Below the pieces are notes generated by a model. It was not told where the DNA came from, made no database searches, and worked only from the letters and a program-made list of their open reading frames with translations. This document shows positions 1-10,660 of a stretch of DNA of 64,000 bases, piece by piece (within the stretch, counting starts at the first letter, position 1; the number at the start of each line of letters is the position of its first letter). The DNA lies in the NCBI GenBank assembly GCA_963732925.1, contig CAVTBJ010000012.1, forward strand, positions 682,001 to 746,000, read 5' to 3'. The stretch is from DASZRZ01 sp963732925. GTDB lineage: Bacteria; Acidobacteriota; Terriglobia; Terriglobales; Acidobacteriaceae. A program made the position numbers and the translations under genes.

Positions 1-426
1 GCGGGCTATCAGCCGGAGATCGCGTATTTCGAGTGCCTGCACGAGCTGAAGCTGATTGTGGACCTCTTCTATCGCGGCGGCCTGAACTACATGCGCTATT
101 CGGTGAGCGATACGGCCGAATGGGGCGATTATGTGTCCGGTCCACGGATCGTCAACGATCAGGTCCGGGCCGAGATGAAGAAGCTGCTGAAGGAGATTCA
201 GGACGGAACATTTGCTCGCAAATGGATCGCGGAAAATGAGAACGGACGTCCGAAGTTTAATGCCGTGCGCGCGAAAGAGCGCACCCAGTTGCTGGAGCAG
301 GTGGGCGCCGATCTGCGCGACATCATGGAGTTCATCGATCCGGTGCGCATCACTCCGGACGGCACTCCGCTGAAGCCGGCGAAGGTTCCGGCAGTCAAGA
401 CCAACACGGCGGCCAGCGCCGACTAA
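1..426 (+). CDS. ilvC: Ketol-acid reductoisomerase, C-terminal part
   Basis: The reading frame is open from base 1, so the gene starts outside the window and only about 141 C-terminal residues are seen. They match the knotted C-terminal domain of class I ketol-acid reductoisomerase: the helix with 'ECLHELKLIVDL', then 'GGLNYMRYSVSDTAEWGDY' and 'FARKWIAEN'. The enzyme makes dihydroxy-acids from acetolactate with NADPH and Mg2+ in branched-chain amino acid synthesis. The tail 'KVPAVKTNTAASAD' after the domain is low complexity. A strong hairpin terminator follows about 20 bases after the stop. Identity is from family knowledge of the C-terminal domain; the Rossmann domain is not visible. Confidence 0.95.
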   Translation, partial: AGYQPEIAYFECLHELKLIVDLFYRGGLNYMRYSVSDTAEWGDYVSGPRIVNDQVRAEMKKLLKEIQDGTFARKWIAENENGRPKFNAVRAKERTQLLEQVGADLRDIMEFIDPVRITPDGTPLKPAKVPAVKTNTAASAD

Positions 427-446
427 CCCGACCCACAAACAGGCTC

Positions 447-488
447 GATTCAGCCCTGGGCGTTTTCGTCGCTCAGGGCTGAATCGTT
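447..488. terminator. Bidirectional intrinsic terminator between ilvC and the histidine kinase
   Basis: A 15-base arm (447-461) pairs with 471-485 with one G-U type mismatch around a 9-base loop, followed by a short T run. It lies between two convergent genes, ilvC and the kinase, and probably serves ilvC mainly. Confidence 0.7.
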
Positions 489-553
489 TGCGGCAAACAC
501 AAGCTCCCTCTGCCTGCGGATGCCCGCGCATGTACGGTGTCGTGGTGAAAACG

Positions 554-2650
554 TCACAATCCGTCTTCAGCCGAGTCCGCCTCATCCCGGGGTAGAAAGA
601 CATTGAAGCAGGTTCCGCTGCGTCCCGGACGGGTGGAGGTGGCGACCGAAATGGCGCCATGGTGCTTGCTGACGATTCCTTTGGCCACCCACAGACCGAG
701 GCCGGTTCCGCGCTCGCCTTTAGTGGTGAAGAAAGGCTCAAAAATCTTCTGGCGAATCTCAAGAGCCATTCCCGGGCCATTGTCGGCAATGACGACGCGC
801 AGTCCGCGCACAGCAAGGTTGCGCCAATCGCACGACTCGAAGGCGTGCACCACGATGCGTCCTCCGGGCGGTGTGGCGTCGAGGGCATTCACCAGAAGAT
901 TGGAAAAGACCTGCCGCAGTTCTCCGGCAACGGCAAGGATGCTCTGCCGCGCTTCGTACCTGCGGATTACCTTCACGCCACGCCGCGCGATGCGAGGGGC
1001 ATAGAGGCTCAGAATGCCATCGAGGATCTCGCCGACATCCGCCAGACCGGGGGTGGAGCTTTCGCGATAGAAGGCCAGGGTTTGGCGGGCGACGTGGCCA
1101 ACCCGAGCCAGTTCCTGCTCGGCCATGGCGGTCAACTCCTGCGCCCGCACCCCAAGCGAGTTGTCGCGCGCCACCAGATACAAGAGGTTGGTCAGGGCTT
1201 CAAGGGGATTGTTGATCTCGTGAGCGATGGCCGCTGCCATGCGGCCGGCCGCGGCCAGCCTTTCTGATTCGCGCAAGGCAGCTTCCGCGCGCTTGCGGTC
1301 GGAGATATCGCCGAACAGCAGCACGCCGGCGACGATCTCACCGCTGGCGTTGCGGACCGGAGCGGAGCTGATCTCCAGAAAGCTCCAGCTTCCATCGTCG
1401 CGTTTCAGGCGGACTTCTTCCCGCGCCACGACTTCACCCAGGCGAATGGAACGGGCGAGAGGCCACTGCTGAGGCTGGTAAGCAGTGCCGTCGGCGTGAA
1501 AGGCCTGGTCGGGCAGAGAAAGAAATGGCGCCGAGTTCGGCCAGACCTGGCCGGCGACGGGATTGCCGAGTACGCTCCTGCCGGAATGGGCATCCACAAT
1601 CATGACCCCCGCCGGCATGTGCCGTAGCACAGCCTGCAGCAGAGCGCGTTCGGTTTCCAGATCTGTGTAGAGGCGGTCGCGCTGCTGTTCCGCAATGTCC
1701 CGCTCGATTACGAGTTGTTTTTCGCGGCGCAGGGCGTCTTCCGTGCTCTGCAATTCCGTGGTGACCGCCGCCAGAACGAGTCCGGTTATGCTGGTCACCG
1801 CCAGAAACAGTTGCAGCAGCATGGCATTTCTAAGGGTCGAAAAGGTCACGAACGGCCCGGAATTGACCGCGGTTTCCAAGACGGAGACCACGGCGATGGT
1901 CAGACTGGCCAGCGCGGCGCCGCGGATTCCGAAGCGGATGGCGCCCCAAAGCACGAGGGGGAGAACCACCAGCGCAATCACGCCCTCGGTAATGCGGAAC
2001 AGGAGGCCGGTATCGAATATGAGCAGACAGGTGGCAGCGGTGGCGAGCAACAGAACCAGCATTTCGGCCTTCAGCAGCCGCCGCACTCCAAGGGAATAGA
2101 GGGAAATAATGACCGGAGCAACCGTGAGCACGCCCATCGAGTCTCCGACCCACCACACGAGCCATGCGCGCCCGAAACCGGACCAGGGTTGAGCTCCAGT
2201 GAGAAACAGGCTGCCGACGCCGCAGGTGGCGGCGATCATGGTGGGCAGGGCGGCTCCCAAGGCGCAGAGCTTGAGAACGTCGCTGAGGCGCGGGAGGGAA
2301 ACGGAGAAGCGGCTGCGCTTCAGCAGATAAGCACTGACCAACATGCTGGCAGTGCTTCCAAAGGCAATCCCCAAAGAGGCAAGAGGAGAAATCGAAGTGA
2401 GGTAATTGACCAGGAAGGCCCCAAGTGCGATTCCCGGCCATACGCGGGGGCCGAAGATCAAAAGAGCAGACAGGGCAACACCCGCGGGTGGCCATACGGG
2501 TGACACATTGGTGCTGGTGAAGGGGACGGATAGTCCGGCGAGGCCGGTAAGAAAGTAGGCACCCGCGACCAGGGCGGTCCTGGCTATTTCGGCGGAGCGC
2601 GAGACAGAGGACCCGGCCGGCACGAATAGTGGGGTAGAAGATGCTGCCAT
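554..2650 (-). CDS. MASE1-PAS sensor histidine kinase
   Basis: I place the start at the ATG at 2650 (698 residues). The frame stays open upstream to 3397, but that part overlaps another gene and has no recognisable domain. Residues about 20-310 are a multi-helix MASE1 sensor domain with the typical 'SPVWPPAGVALSALL'. A PAS fold with a PAC-like 'DDGSWSFLEI' covers about 335-455. A HisKA domain follows with phospho-acceptor His477 in 'AIAHEINNPLE', then a HATPase_c domain with N box (N584/N588), G1 'ADNGPGM' (622-628) and G2 'GTGLGL' (648-653). All catalytic motifs are intact. It should autophosphorylate at the inner membrane and pass phosphate to a response regulator. No regulator lies next to it, so it is an orphan kinase; the ligand is unknown. 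Confidence 0.93.
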   Translation of the reverse strand: MAASSTPLFVPAGSSVSRSAEIARTALVAGAYFLTGLAGLSVPFTSTNVSPVWPPAGVALSALLIFGPRVWPGIALGAFLVNYLTSISPLASLGIAFGSTASMLVSAYLLKRSRFSVSLPRLSDVLKLCALGAALPTMIAATCGVGSLFLTGAQPWSGFGRAWLVWWVGDSMGVLTVAPVIISLYSLGVRRLLKAEMLVLLLATAATCLLIFDTGLLFRITEGVIALVVLPLVLWGAIRFGIRGAALASLTIAVVSVLETAVNSGPFVTFSTLRNAMLLQLFLAVTSITGLVLAAVTTELQSTEDALRREKQLVIERDIAEQQRDRLYTDLETERALLQAVLRHMPAGVMIVDAHSGRSVLGNPVAGQVWPNSAPFLSLPDQAFHADGTAYQPQQWPLARSIRLGEVVAREEVRLKRDDGSWSFLEISSAPVRNASGEIVAGVLLFGDISDRKRAEAALRESERLAAAGRMAAAIAHEINNPLEALTNLLYLVARDNSLGVRAQELTAMAEQELARVGHVARQTLAFYRESSTPGLADVGEILDGILSLYAPRIARRGVKVIRRYEARQSILAVAGELRQVFSNLLVNALDATPPGGRIVVHAFESCDWRNLAVRGLRVVIADNGPGMALEIRQKIFEPFFTTKGERGTGLGLWVAKGIVSKHHGAISVATSTRPGRSGTCFNVFLPRDEADSAEDGL

Positions 2651-2768
2651 AAGCCCGAGCCTTTGTTGTTCCAAGGCGAAGGGACGCACTCCGTTAAGGC
2701 GAACCAGTATAACTTGGCAGGCGCGGCTACGAAACCGCACCGGGAAACATGTCCAGTGGCCGGGGAAT

Positions 2769-3186
2769 CTATAAGGGTGCCTGTCGCAGCAGTCCCACGC
2801 CCAGAACCAGCAGCCCGGCAGCCAGCAGCGCCGCACCGGCGTAAGCCAGATTGATCCAACCGTTCGGTTTGGTGGCATCCGGGCCCAACACGGAAAGAAA
2901 GAACGCCGCCGGGAGCAGAATGGCGGTGATGGGTGCGGCGGAACGGGCGAAGCGCTTGAATCCGGCCGGGAGGTTGGCTTCGTCCACATAGCGCAGCAGG
3001 ACCAGCGAGAGAACGAGCAGCACGCCGGCGTGGGCGTGTCCGACGCGCCAGAGATTCTGACGCAGGGGGATTGGCCATGTAGGCCGGTGTGCCGATCAGG
3101 AGCCGGAGAAGAGTCACTCCTCCGTAAATCACGGTGGGGAAAACCACCAGAAGGATGCCGGCCAGCTTGCGGGATTCGGAGCTCAT
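2769..3186 (-). CDS. Small multi-helix membrane protein, frameshifted
   Basis: Two overlapping frames make one membrane protein of about 138 residues. The first part starts at the ATG at 3186 (MSSESRKLAG) and has a transmembrane helix 'ILLVVFPTVIYGGVTLL'. The second frame continues with 'LRQNLWRVGHAHAGVLLVL', 'APITAILLPAAFFLSVL' and a last helix ending 'GVGLLRQAPL'. They join if one base is removed from the G run at 3065-3069 (C run on the coding strand). Conserved-looking sequence on both sides of a homopolymer suggests a sequencing error. The His pair in 'GHAHAG' inside the membrane is notable. I recognise no named family and assign no function. Confidence 0.7.
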
Positions 3187-3420
3187 GAGCGCCTCGCGAG
3201 GGTAAAGTTGGGAGTCTATTTTGTGATCGCCGGGGCGGAGATAAGGGAGGAATTGTGCAAGCAAATCCGAGTGGCCCGCGCCTGCGGCAACGCGCTTCCG
3301 CCATCGGTTGTAGAATTTTTACAGCCGGAGGGTAGGCGGCATCCACAGTAATAGAAGCCCAAATTGTGCGGCCCGTGCCGTAAACCAGGTCCTTCAACCC
3401 TAAAGAAGTGAGGTACTCCG

Positions 3421-5016
3421 ATGGCGGTACTTAGATCCGTGACGCGAAATGTGGCTGCTGCAGGCCCGAGCCCCTTTCGCAATGAGCCCGCGGTGGATTT
3501 CAGCAAGGAAGAAAATGCGCGGCAGATGCGGCGCGCGCTGGAGCAGGTCCGCTCGGAGCTGGGACGTGAGTACGACCTGGTGATTGGCGGCAGGCGGCGG
3601 AAGACCGCGGAGAAGATTCGCTCGCTGAATCCGGCGCGTCCGGCGGAGCTGGTGGGCACGGTGCAGAAGGCCGGCAAGGATGAGGTGGAGCCGGCCATGG
3701 CCGCCGCCCTCGAAGCCTTTGAAAGCTGGAAGCGCGCTTCGGTGGAGGAACGGGCGGAGCTGCTGCTTTCGGCAGCGCACAAGATTCGCGAGCGTAAATT
3801 CGAGTTTGCGGCCTGGACGGTATTCGAAGTGGGGAAGAACTGGGCGGAAGCGGACGCGGACGTCGCCGAATTGATCGATTTTGCGGAGTTCTATGCGCGG
3901 GAGGCGCTGCGGCTGGCCAGAGTGGAGCCTCCAGTACAACTTCCGGGGGAGCGCGACCTGCTTTGGTACATTCCGCTGGGCGTGGGGATTGTGATTCCGC
4001 CGTGGAATTTCCCCTCGGCCATTATGGGTGGGATGACGCTGGCGTCCATTGTGAGCGGCAATACGGTGATCCTGAAACCCTCGAGCGACTCTCCGGTCAT
4101 CGCGGCCAAATTTTTCGAGGTGCTGGAGGAGGTGGGACTGCCGCCCGGGGTGGTGAACTTCTGTCCGGGCGCGGGCGGCAGTTTTGGGGATGCGCTGGTA
4201 TCGCACCCGAAAACGCGCTACATCGCCTTTACCGGGTCGCGTGAAGTGGGGTTGCGAATCAGCCAGACTGCCGCGGTTCACCATCCGGGGCAGATGTGGA
4301 TTAAGCGCGCCATTCTGGAAATGGGCGGCAAGGACGCCATTCTGGTGGATGCCGATGCGGACCTGGCGTCGGCGGTGGAAGGCGTTGCCGTGTCGGCGTA
4401 TGGGTTCCAGGGGCAGAAGTGTTCGGCGTGTTCGCGCCTGATCTTGCACCAGGATATTTACGACAAATTTCTGGAGCGCCTGAAAGCCCGGGTGGAGCAG
4501 ATCAAGGTTGGCGATCCGGCGGAGAACTTTGCCATGGGTCCGGTGATTCATGAGAGCTCCATGAAATCGATTTTGGGTTATGTGGACGCAGGCAGGAGTG
4601 AAGGCCGCCTGATGACCGGGGGAAAACGGGTCTCGGAAGCGGATGGCGGCTATTACGTTGAGCCCACAGTGATCGTGGACGTCGAGCCTGGGGCGCGCAT
4701 TGAGCAGGAGGAGATTTTCGGCCCGGTGCTGGCGGTGATGAAGGCGCGCAATTTCGAACACGGGCTGGAAATCGCGAATGACACGGAGTTCGGCTTAACC
4801 GGCGCCGTGTATACGGAGACGAGGAAAAGATTCGAGCAGGCCATGGCGGAATTCCACGTTGGGAACCTGTATATCAACCGCAAGTGCACGGGCGCAATGG
4901 TGGGGGCGCATCCTTTCGGAGGGTTCAATATGTCCGGGACGGATTCCAAGGCGGGCGGCCCGGATTATCTCGATCTCTTTACCCAGGCCAAGTCGATTGC
5001 CCGCAAGCTGAACTAA
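3421..5016 (+). CDS. pruA: L-glutamate gamma-semialdehyde (1-pyrroline-5-carboxylate) dehydrogenase
   Basis: This 531-residue protein is a full aldehyde dehydrogenase of the RocA/PruA type. It oxidises glutamate semialdehyde, in equilibrium with pyrroline-5-carboxylate, to glutamate using NAD+, the second step of proline breakdown. Visible motifs are the NAD-site 'PPWNFP', 'FTGSREVG', the general base Glu300 in 'LEMGGKD' and the catalytic Cys334 in 'QGQKCSACSR', where two cysteines lie close together as in the P5CDH group. 'EEIFGPVLAV' and 'GGFNMSGTD' also fit. The start ATG follows a GAGG-like site ('gaagtgagg'). No proline dehydrogenase is adjacent, so it acts as a stand-alone gene here. 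Confidence in the subfamily is high, and highest for the ALDH fold. Confidence 0.93.
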   Translation: MAVLRSVTRNVAAAGPSPFRNEPAVDFSKEENARQMRRALEQVRSELGREYDLVIGGRRRKTAEKIRSLNPARPAELVGTVQKAGKDEVEPAMAAALEAFESWKRASVEERAELLLSAAHKIRERKFEFAAWTVFEVGKNWAEADADVAELIDFAEFYAREALRLARVEPPVQLPGERDLLWYIPLGVGIVIPPWNFPSAIMGGMTLASIVSGNTVILKPSSDSPVIAAKFFEVLEEVGLPPGVVNFCPGAGGSFGDALVSHPKTRYIAFTGSREVGLRISQTAAVHHPGQMWIKRAILEMGGKDAILVDADADLASAVEGVAVSAYGFQGQKCSACSRLILHQDIYDKFLERLKARVEQIKVGDPAENFAMGPVIHESSMKSILGYVDAGRSEGRLMTGGKRVSEADGGYYVEPTVIVDVEPGARIEQEEIFGPVLAVMKARNFEHGLEIANDTEFGLTGAVYTETRKRFEQAMAEFHVGNLYINRKCTGAMVGAHPFGGFNMSGTDSKAGGPDYLDLFTQAKSIARKLN

Positions 5017-5245
5017 GGGGCTGGCGCGAGCCGTAGAAAAGCCTGGGGACCTGGAGGGCTCTGAGTTCCCGGTCAGGCAGGGACGAGTTCGATACAATGG
5101 AGGGAGTAAGTCTCGCCCGGGTTCCTTGCCTTCTTTCTTGCAATCCAGGTAAGTGGCAGCAGGGCAGCAGTTTGCCGCGCATCCTGCCAGAGCGGGATTT
5201 GCGATTTGCGCACGAAGCAGCAGTCAGACAAAGGACGTTATCCGC

Positions 5246-7088
<1,843 letters not shown>

Positions 7089-7092
7089 GAAG

Positions 7093-7120
7093 CGGCTTTT
7101 GCCGCCCTCAGCTCTTTTTA
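7093..7120 (+). terminator. Possible terminator after bipA
   Basis: A 5-bp GC stem (gcggc / gccgc, loop of four T) sits just after the bipA stop, and a T5 run follows eight bases further on. The stem is short and the T run is displaced, so this is a weak call. It lies between convergent genes. Confidence 0.3.
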
Positions 7121-7138
7121 AGGCGGCGCCTATGGAAT

Positions 7139-7669
7139 TCACTGCACGGTGAAGGGCGCCGAAACCGCGGTGGTTTCCCAGCGCATGCGGATTACTCCGC
7201 CGGGCCCCTGCGGATTCTTTTCAACGGAAAAGGTGAGTTGCTCCACGGGCTCGCTCAAGCTGCGCTTTTCCAGTGTTATCCGGCCGAGATCATCTCCTGC
7301 CGGATACCGGGTATGGAAGGCATCGGCCTGCCGGTTAATGATGAGGGTCCAATCGCCGGCGGTGGGCAGCATCCACAGGGAGTAAGAACCCGCAGGGACC
7401 TGCAAGTTCCCGATCTTGAGATTGCGACTTGTGGTCAGTTTGGTACATTCATCCGCGCCCGGGCACCAGATTCGATCATAGGGCACGAGCGCTCCCATAA
7501 TCTTGCGGCCCCGCATACTTGGACGGCCGTAGGTAATGGAAATTTCAGCGCCATCAACCGTGGCCTGGGTAGTCTCGTGCGGACTGATGCGGCGTCGCGG
7601 CATTTGAGCGCAAGCCATTTGCAAAGCGCCGGCAATCAGCAGGCCAGCAAGCAGCATGTTCCGGCGCAT
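7139..7669 (-). CDS. Exported DUF2911 protein
   Basis: The start is set at the ATG at 7669, preceded by a clear GGAGGAG site; the frame runs further upstream without support. The 176-residue product begins with a signal peptide ('MRRNMLLAGLLIAGALQMACAQ') that could be cut after ACA or lipidated at the Cys. The mature part matches DUF2911: 'ISITYGRPSMRGRKIMG', 'WCPGADECTKLTTSRNL' and 'VPAGSYSLWMLP', followed by 'DWTLIINRQ'. The family is common in Acidobacteriota and Bacteroidota and has no established function. It probably folds as a small beta-sandwich outside the cytoplasm. It is convergent with bipA. Confidence 0.85.
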   Translation of the reverse strand: MRRNMLLAGLLIAGALQMACAQMPRRRISPHETTQATVDGAEISITYGRPSMRGRKIMGALVPYDRIWCPGADECTKLTTSRNLKIGNLQVPAGSYSLWMLPTAGDWTLIINRQADAFHTRYPAGDDLGRITLEKRSLSEPVEQLTFSVEKNPQGPGGVIRMRWETTAVSAPFTVQ

Positions 7670-7756
7670 CCGTTCTCCTCCCTCTCCCTGGCGCCCCTTG
7701 CTCGAGGCTTCAACCTGTTCCGAGAACCAATCTCTGTTCCGCAACGCAGCTGACCA

Positions 7757-8953
7757 CTATACGGGTAGCGCGGTCTTGCGCGCGGGCTTGAAAAATGGCA
7801 GCCGGGTGACTGCTGCCGACACCCGATAGCGGACGGCTTCCACGGTAACTTCGACCTGCACGCGAGTGCCGGGAGCGGCGTGCTCCGCCCGCAGGCTGCC
7901 AAGGGCGATCACCCGCTTGAGCAGCGGCGACCACGTGGTGGACGTAGCCTTGCCGATCTGTCCGCTTCTATTGTAGACGGGGACATGGACACGGGAAGCG
8001 GTGGTGGCGGGCTGCGGCGGAAGTCCCAGGCGGCTGTGCAATTCTTCAATTTCCGTCCAGTCTAGTTCCAATCCCACCAAGCGTCGCCGCGGGCCTTTGC
8101 GCTCCTCCTCTTCCAAAACCGAGCGTCCGATGAAGGCGCCTTTTTGCAGATGAACCATCCAGCCAAAACCCAGCTCGAATGGCGAATATTTCTGCGATTC
8201 GGTGAGGGCCTTCTTGCTGCCGATATAGTCCACGTCGATGAGCAGCAGGCCAGCTTCGATGCGGGCCACGTCCAGCGCGAGCATTCCCGTGGGGTGCACG
8301 TCGAAGCTGTGGCCGGCGGTCATCAGGGCATCCCAGACGGTGAGGGCGCGGTCCCAGGGAATCCAGAGTTCGTAACCGAGGTCGCCGGTATAGCCGGTGC
8401 GGGAGATGTCCACAGGAACGCCGGCAATGGCACCGTGAGCGACGTGAAAGTATTTGAGGTTGGCAATGTCAGCTTCGGCAACGGACTGGAGCAGCGCGGC
8501 GGAAGTAGGGCCCTGCAGGGCCAGGGCGGCAACGGTTTCGGAGATGTCCTCAATCTCCACGTGCAATCCCACGGCATTCTGGTGGAGCCACCGCAGGCTG
8601 GGGTCGGCCGCCGTCCAGCGATAGACGGTTTCGCCGAGGCGGGTGATGGTGCCGTCGTCGATGACCTTGCCCCCCTCGTCGCACCAGCAGCAGTAGATGA
8701 CCTGTCCCACAGCAACCCTGGTGATGTCGCGGGTGATGATGCGATTGACGAGGCGAGTGGCGTCCGGCCCGGAGACCAGATACTTGAACAGCGGGGTCAC
8801 GTCGATCAGCGCGGCTGCGTTGCGAATGGCGTTGTATTCGTGTTCGTGGTGCGTCTCGTAAGAGCTGACTGTGTAGTAGCCCGACCAGTCGCGGTAGTTC
8901 AGGCTGCGGCACAGCTCAAAGGTACGGGGATGGAAGGCGGTTCCGACGGGCAC
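7757..8953 (-). CDS. GcvT-family aminomethyltransferase-like protein
   Basis: The 398-residue protein shows the glycine-cleavage T-protein fold. It has an N-terminal folate-binding domain with 'AALIDVTPLFKYLVSGPDA', 'GGKVIDDGTITRL' and 'RTGYTGDLGYELWIP', and a C-terminal barrel domain ('ALGSLRAEHAAPGTRVQV'). Known members transfer one-carbon units to tetrahydrofolate from glycine, dimethylglycine, sarcosine or DMSP. The opening 'HPRTFELCRSLNYRDWSGYY' is unlike canonical GcvT and resembles demethylase-type paralogues. No gcvH or gcvP is nearby. It is instead divergent from two PYROXD2-like flavoproteins, which fits a demethylation or amine-oxidation role better than glycine cleavage. The substrate is not determined. 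Confidence 0.85.
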   Translation of the reverse strand: MPVGTAFHPRTFELCRSLNYRDWSGYYTVSSYETHHEHEYNAIRNAAALIDVTPLFKYLVSGPDATRLVNRIITRDITRVAVGQVIYCCWCDEGGKVIDDGTITRLGETVYRWTAADPSLRWLHQNAVGLHVEIEDISETVAALALQGPTSAALLQSVAEADIANLKYFHVAHGAIAGVPVDISRTGYTGDLGYELWIPWDRALTVWDALMTAGHSFDVHPTGMLALDVARIEAGLLLIDVDYIGSKKALTESQKYSPFELGFGWMVHLQKGAFIGRSVLEEEERKGPRRRLVGLELDWTEIEELHSRLGLPPQPATTASRVHVPVYNRSGQIGKATSTTWSPLLKRVIALGSLRAEHAAPGTRVQVEVTVEAVRYRVSAAVTRLPFFKPARKTALPV

Positions 8954-9061
8954 GGAGCAAGTTTCCAGCGTCGGAATGCAAGTTGCAAGTGCGAATTCGC
9001 GGGCAAGGGAGGGGCAGGAATCGCGACCGGAGGCTCACGTACAATACAGGGTTTACCCGTC

Positions 9062-10657
9062 ATGGCAAATTCTTCCAAGTACGATGCCATCGTTATCGGC
9101 GGTGGCCACAATGGTCTGGTGGCCGCGGCTTACCTGGCCCGAGCCGGGAAACGGGTGCTGGTGATGGAGCGGCGGCACGTGCTCGGAGGCGCGGCCGTTA
9201 CAGAAGAAATCATTCCCGGATTTAAGTTTTCCGTTTGCTCCTATGTCGTGTCGCTGCTGCGGCCGGAGATCATCCGCGACCTGGATCTGCCGCGTCATGG
9301 CCTGGAGATCCTGCCGCTGGACGGAACCTTTACCCCGATGCCCAACGGGGACTACCTATGGAGGGTGAACGATCACGGAAAGACCCGCCGCGAGATTGCG
9401 CGCCACTCCCGCCTGGACGCGGAGGCTTATGACGAATTCGGCAAGGCCATGCTGGAGATGTGCAAGTTCGTGAGGCCGATTCTAAGCATGGTGCCGCCAG
9501 ACCCGGCGACGCGGGATCCGCGGGAGCTGATGAAGTTGCTGTTCCTGGGGCGCCGCTTCCAGGCGCTTTCCCAAGGAGATCAATACAACCAGGTGCAGCT
9601 CATGACCATGAGCGCCGCCGATTTTCTGGACCAGTGGTTTGAAACCGACGTCCTCAAGGCCACCATGTCCGCCTCGGGAATCATCGGGACGTTTCTGGGC
9701 GTGCGTTCGCCGGGGACGGCGTACGTACTGCTGCACCACTACATGGGGGAAATTGACGGGGCCTTTCGCGCCTGGGGATTCGCGCGCGGCGGCACGGGGG
9801 CGATCTCCAACGCTATTGCCGAAGCCGCGCGCGAGCTGGGCGCCGAAATTCGCACGCGCGCGGGAATTGCGCAGATCCTAGTGGAACAGGGCCGCGCGGT
9901 GGGCGTGGTCACGGAAAAGGGGGATGAAATTCGCGCGGACGTCGTGGTCTCCAGCGTGGACCCGCGCATGACGTTTACGAAGCTGATGGAGCGCGGGCAC
10001 CTGCCGGAGGACTTCCTGGAGGGCCTGGATCATTACCGCTATCGGGGCTCTTCGGGCAAGGTGAATCTGGCGTTGGACGCGCTGCCGGACTTTACCTGTC
10101 TGCCGGGCGAGGGCCATCAGCTGCGCGGTGCGATTTCCATTTCTCCCAGTCTGGATTACATGGAGCGCGCCTATGACGACGCCAAGTACGGCAGCTACTC
10201 CCGCCGTCCTTATGTGGACATTGTGATTCCCAGCCTCACCGATCCTTCACTGGCGCCGCCGGGCAAGCACGTGATGTCCTGCTTTGTGCAGTACGCGCCC
10301 TATCACCTGGCGGAGGGCGCGGCCGCGTGGGACGAACAGCGCGAGGCATTCGGCGACACGGTCATTGAAACGCTGGCGGAGTATGCGCCCAACCTCAAAC
10401 AGGTTATCGTGGGCCGTCAAGTGGTAACGCCGCTGGATCTCGAGCGCGAGTGGGGACTCTCGGAAGGCAACATCTTCCAGGGCGAACTATCGCTGGAGCA
10501 GTTGTTTTTTCTGCGACCGGTGCCGGGATGGGCTCAATATCGTACTCCGATACGAAATCTGTACCTGTGCGGCTCGGCGGCGCACCCGGGCGGCGGCATT
10601 ATGGGCGCTCCGGGCCGGCTGGCGGCGGTAGAAATTCTGAAAGACTGGAAGCGCTAG
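9062..10657 (+). CDS. Phytoene-dehydrogenase/PYROXD2-like FAD oxidoreductase, copy 1
   Basis: I start at the ATG at 9062 (531 residues). The frame is open back to 8144, but that region is antisense to the GcvT-like gene. The N-terminal dinucleotide fold is 'AIVIGGGHNGLVAAAYLARAGKRVLVMERR', shown here in outline: GGGxxG at about residues 12-17 followed by the acidic strand end. Further CrtI/PYROXD2-type features are 'ARGGTGAISNAIAEAAREL', 'VVSSVDPRMTF' and the C-terminal FAD loop 'LYLCGSAAHPGGGIMGAPG'. The family covers desaturases and poorly characterised amine oxidases. Three bases separate it from a paralogue, so the two are co-transcribed. No carotenoid genes are close, so I do not call it CrtI. 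Confidence 0.85.
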   Translation: MANSSKYDAIVIGGGHNGLVAAAYLARAGKRVLVMERRHVLGGAAVTEEIIPGFKFSVCSYVVSLLRPEIIRDLDLPRHGLEILPLDGTFTPMPNGDYLWRVNDHGKTRREIARHSRLDAEAYDEFGKAMLEMCKFVRPILSMVPPDPATRDPRELMKLLFLGRRFQALSQGDQYNQVQLMTMSAADFLDQWFETDVLKATMSASGIIGTFLGVRSPGTAYVLLHHYMGEIDGAFRAWGFARGGTGAISNAIAEAARELGAEIRTRAGIAQILVEQGRAVGVVTEKGDEIRADVVVSSVDPRMTFTKLMERGHLPEDFLEGLDHYRYRGSSGKVNLALDALPDFTCLPGEGHQLRGAISISPSLDYMERAYDDAKYGSYSRRPYVDIVIPSLTDPSLAPPGKHVMSCFVQYAPYHLAEGAAAWDEQREAFGDTVIETLAEYAPNLKQVIVGRQVVTPLDLEREWGLSEGNIFQGELSLEQLFFLRPVPGWAQYRTPIRNLYLCGSAAHPGGGIMGAPGRLAAVEILKDWKR

Positions 10658-10660
10658 AGC

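Noticed and set aside
2651..3397. Upstream extension of the histidine kinase to 947 codons
   Set aside because: The added 249 residues overlap the frameshifted small membrane protein in another frame and have no similarity to a sensor domain. The MASE1 domain starts just after the ATG at 2650.
8144..9061. In-frame upstream extension of the first PYROXD2-like gene
   Set aside because: It is antisense to the well-supported GcvT-like gene, and the recognisable protein starts exactly at the ATG at 9062.
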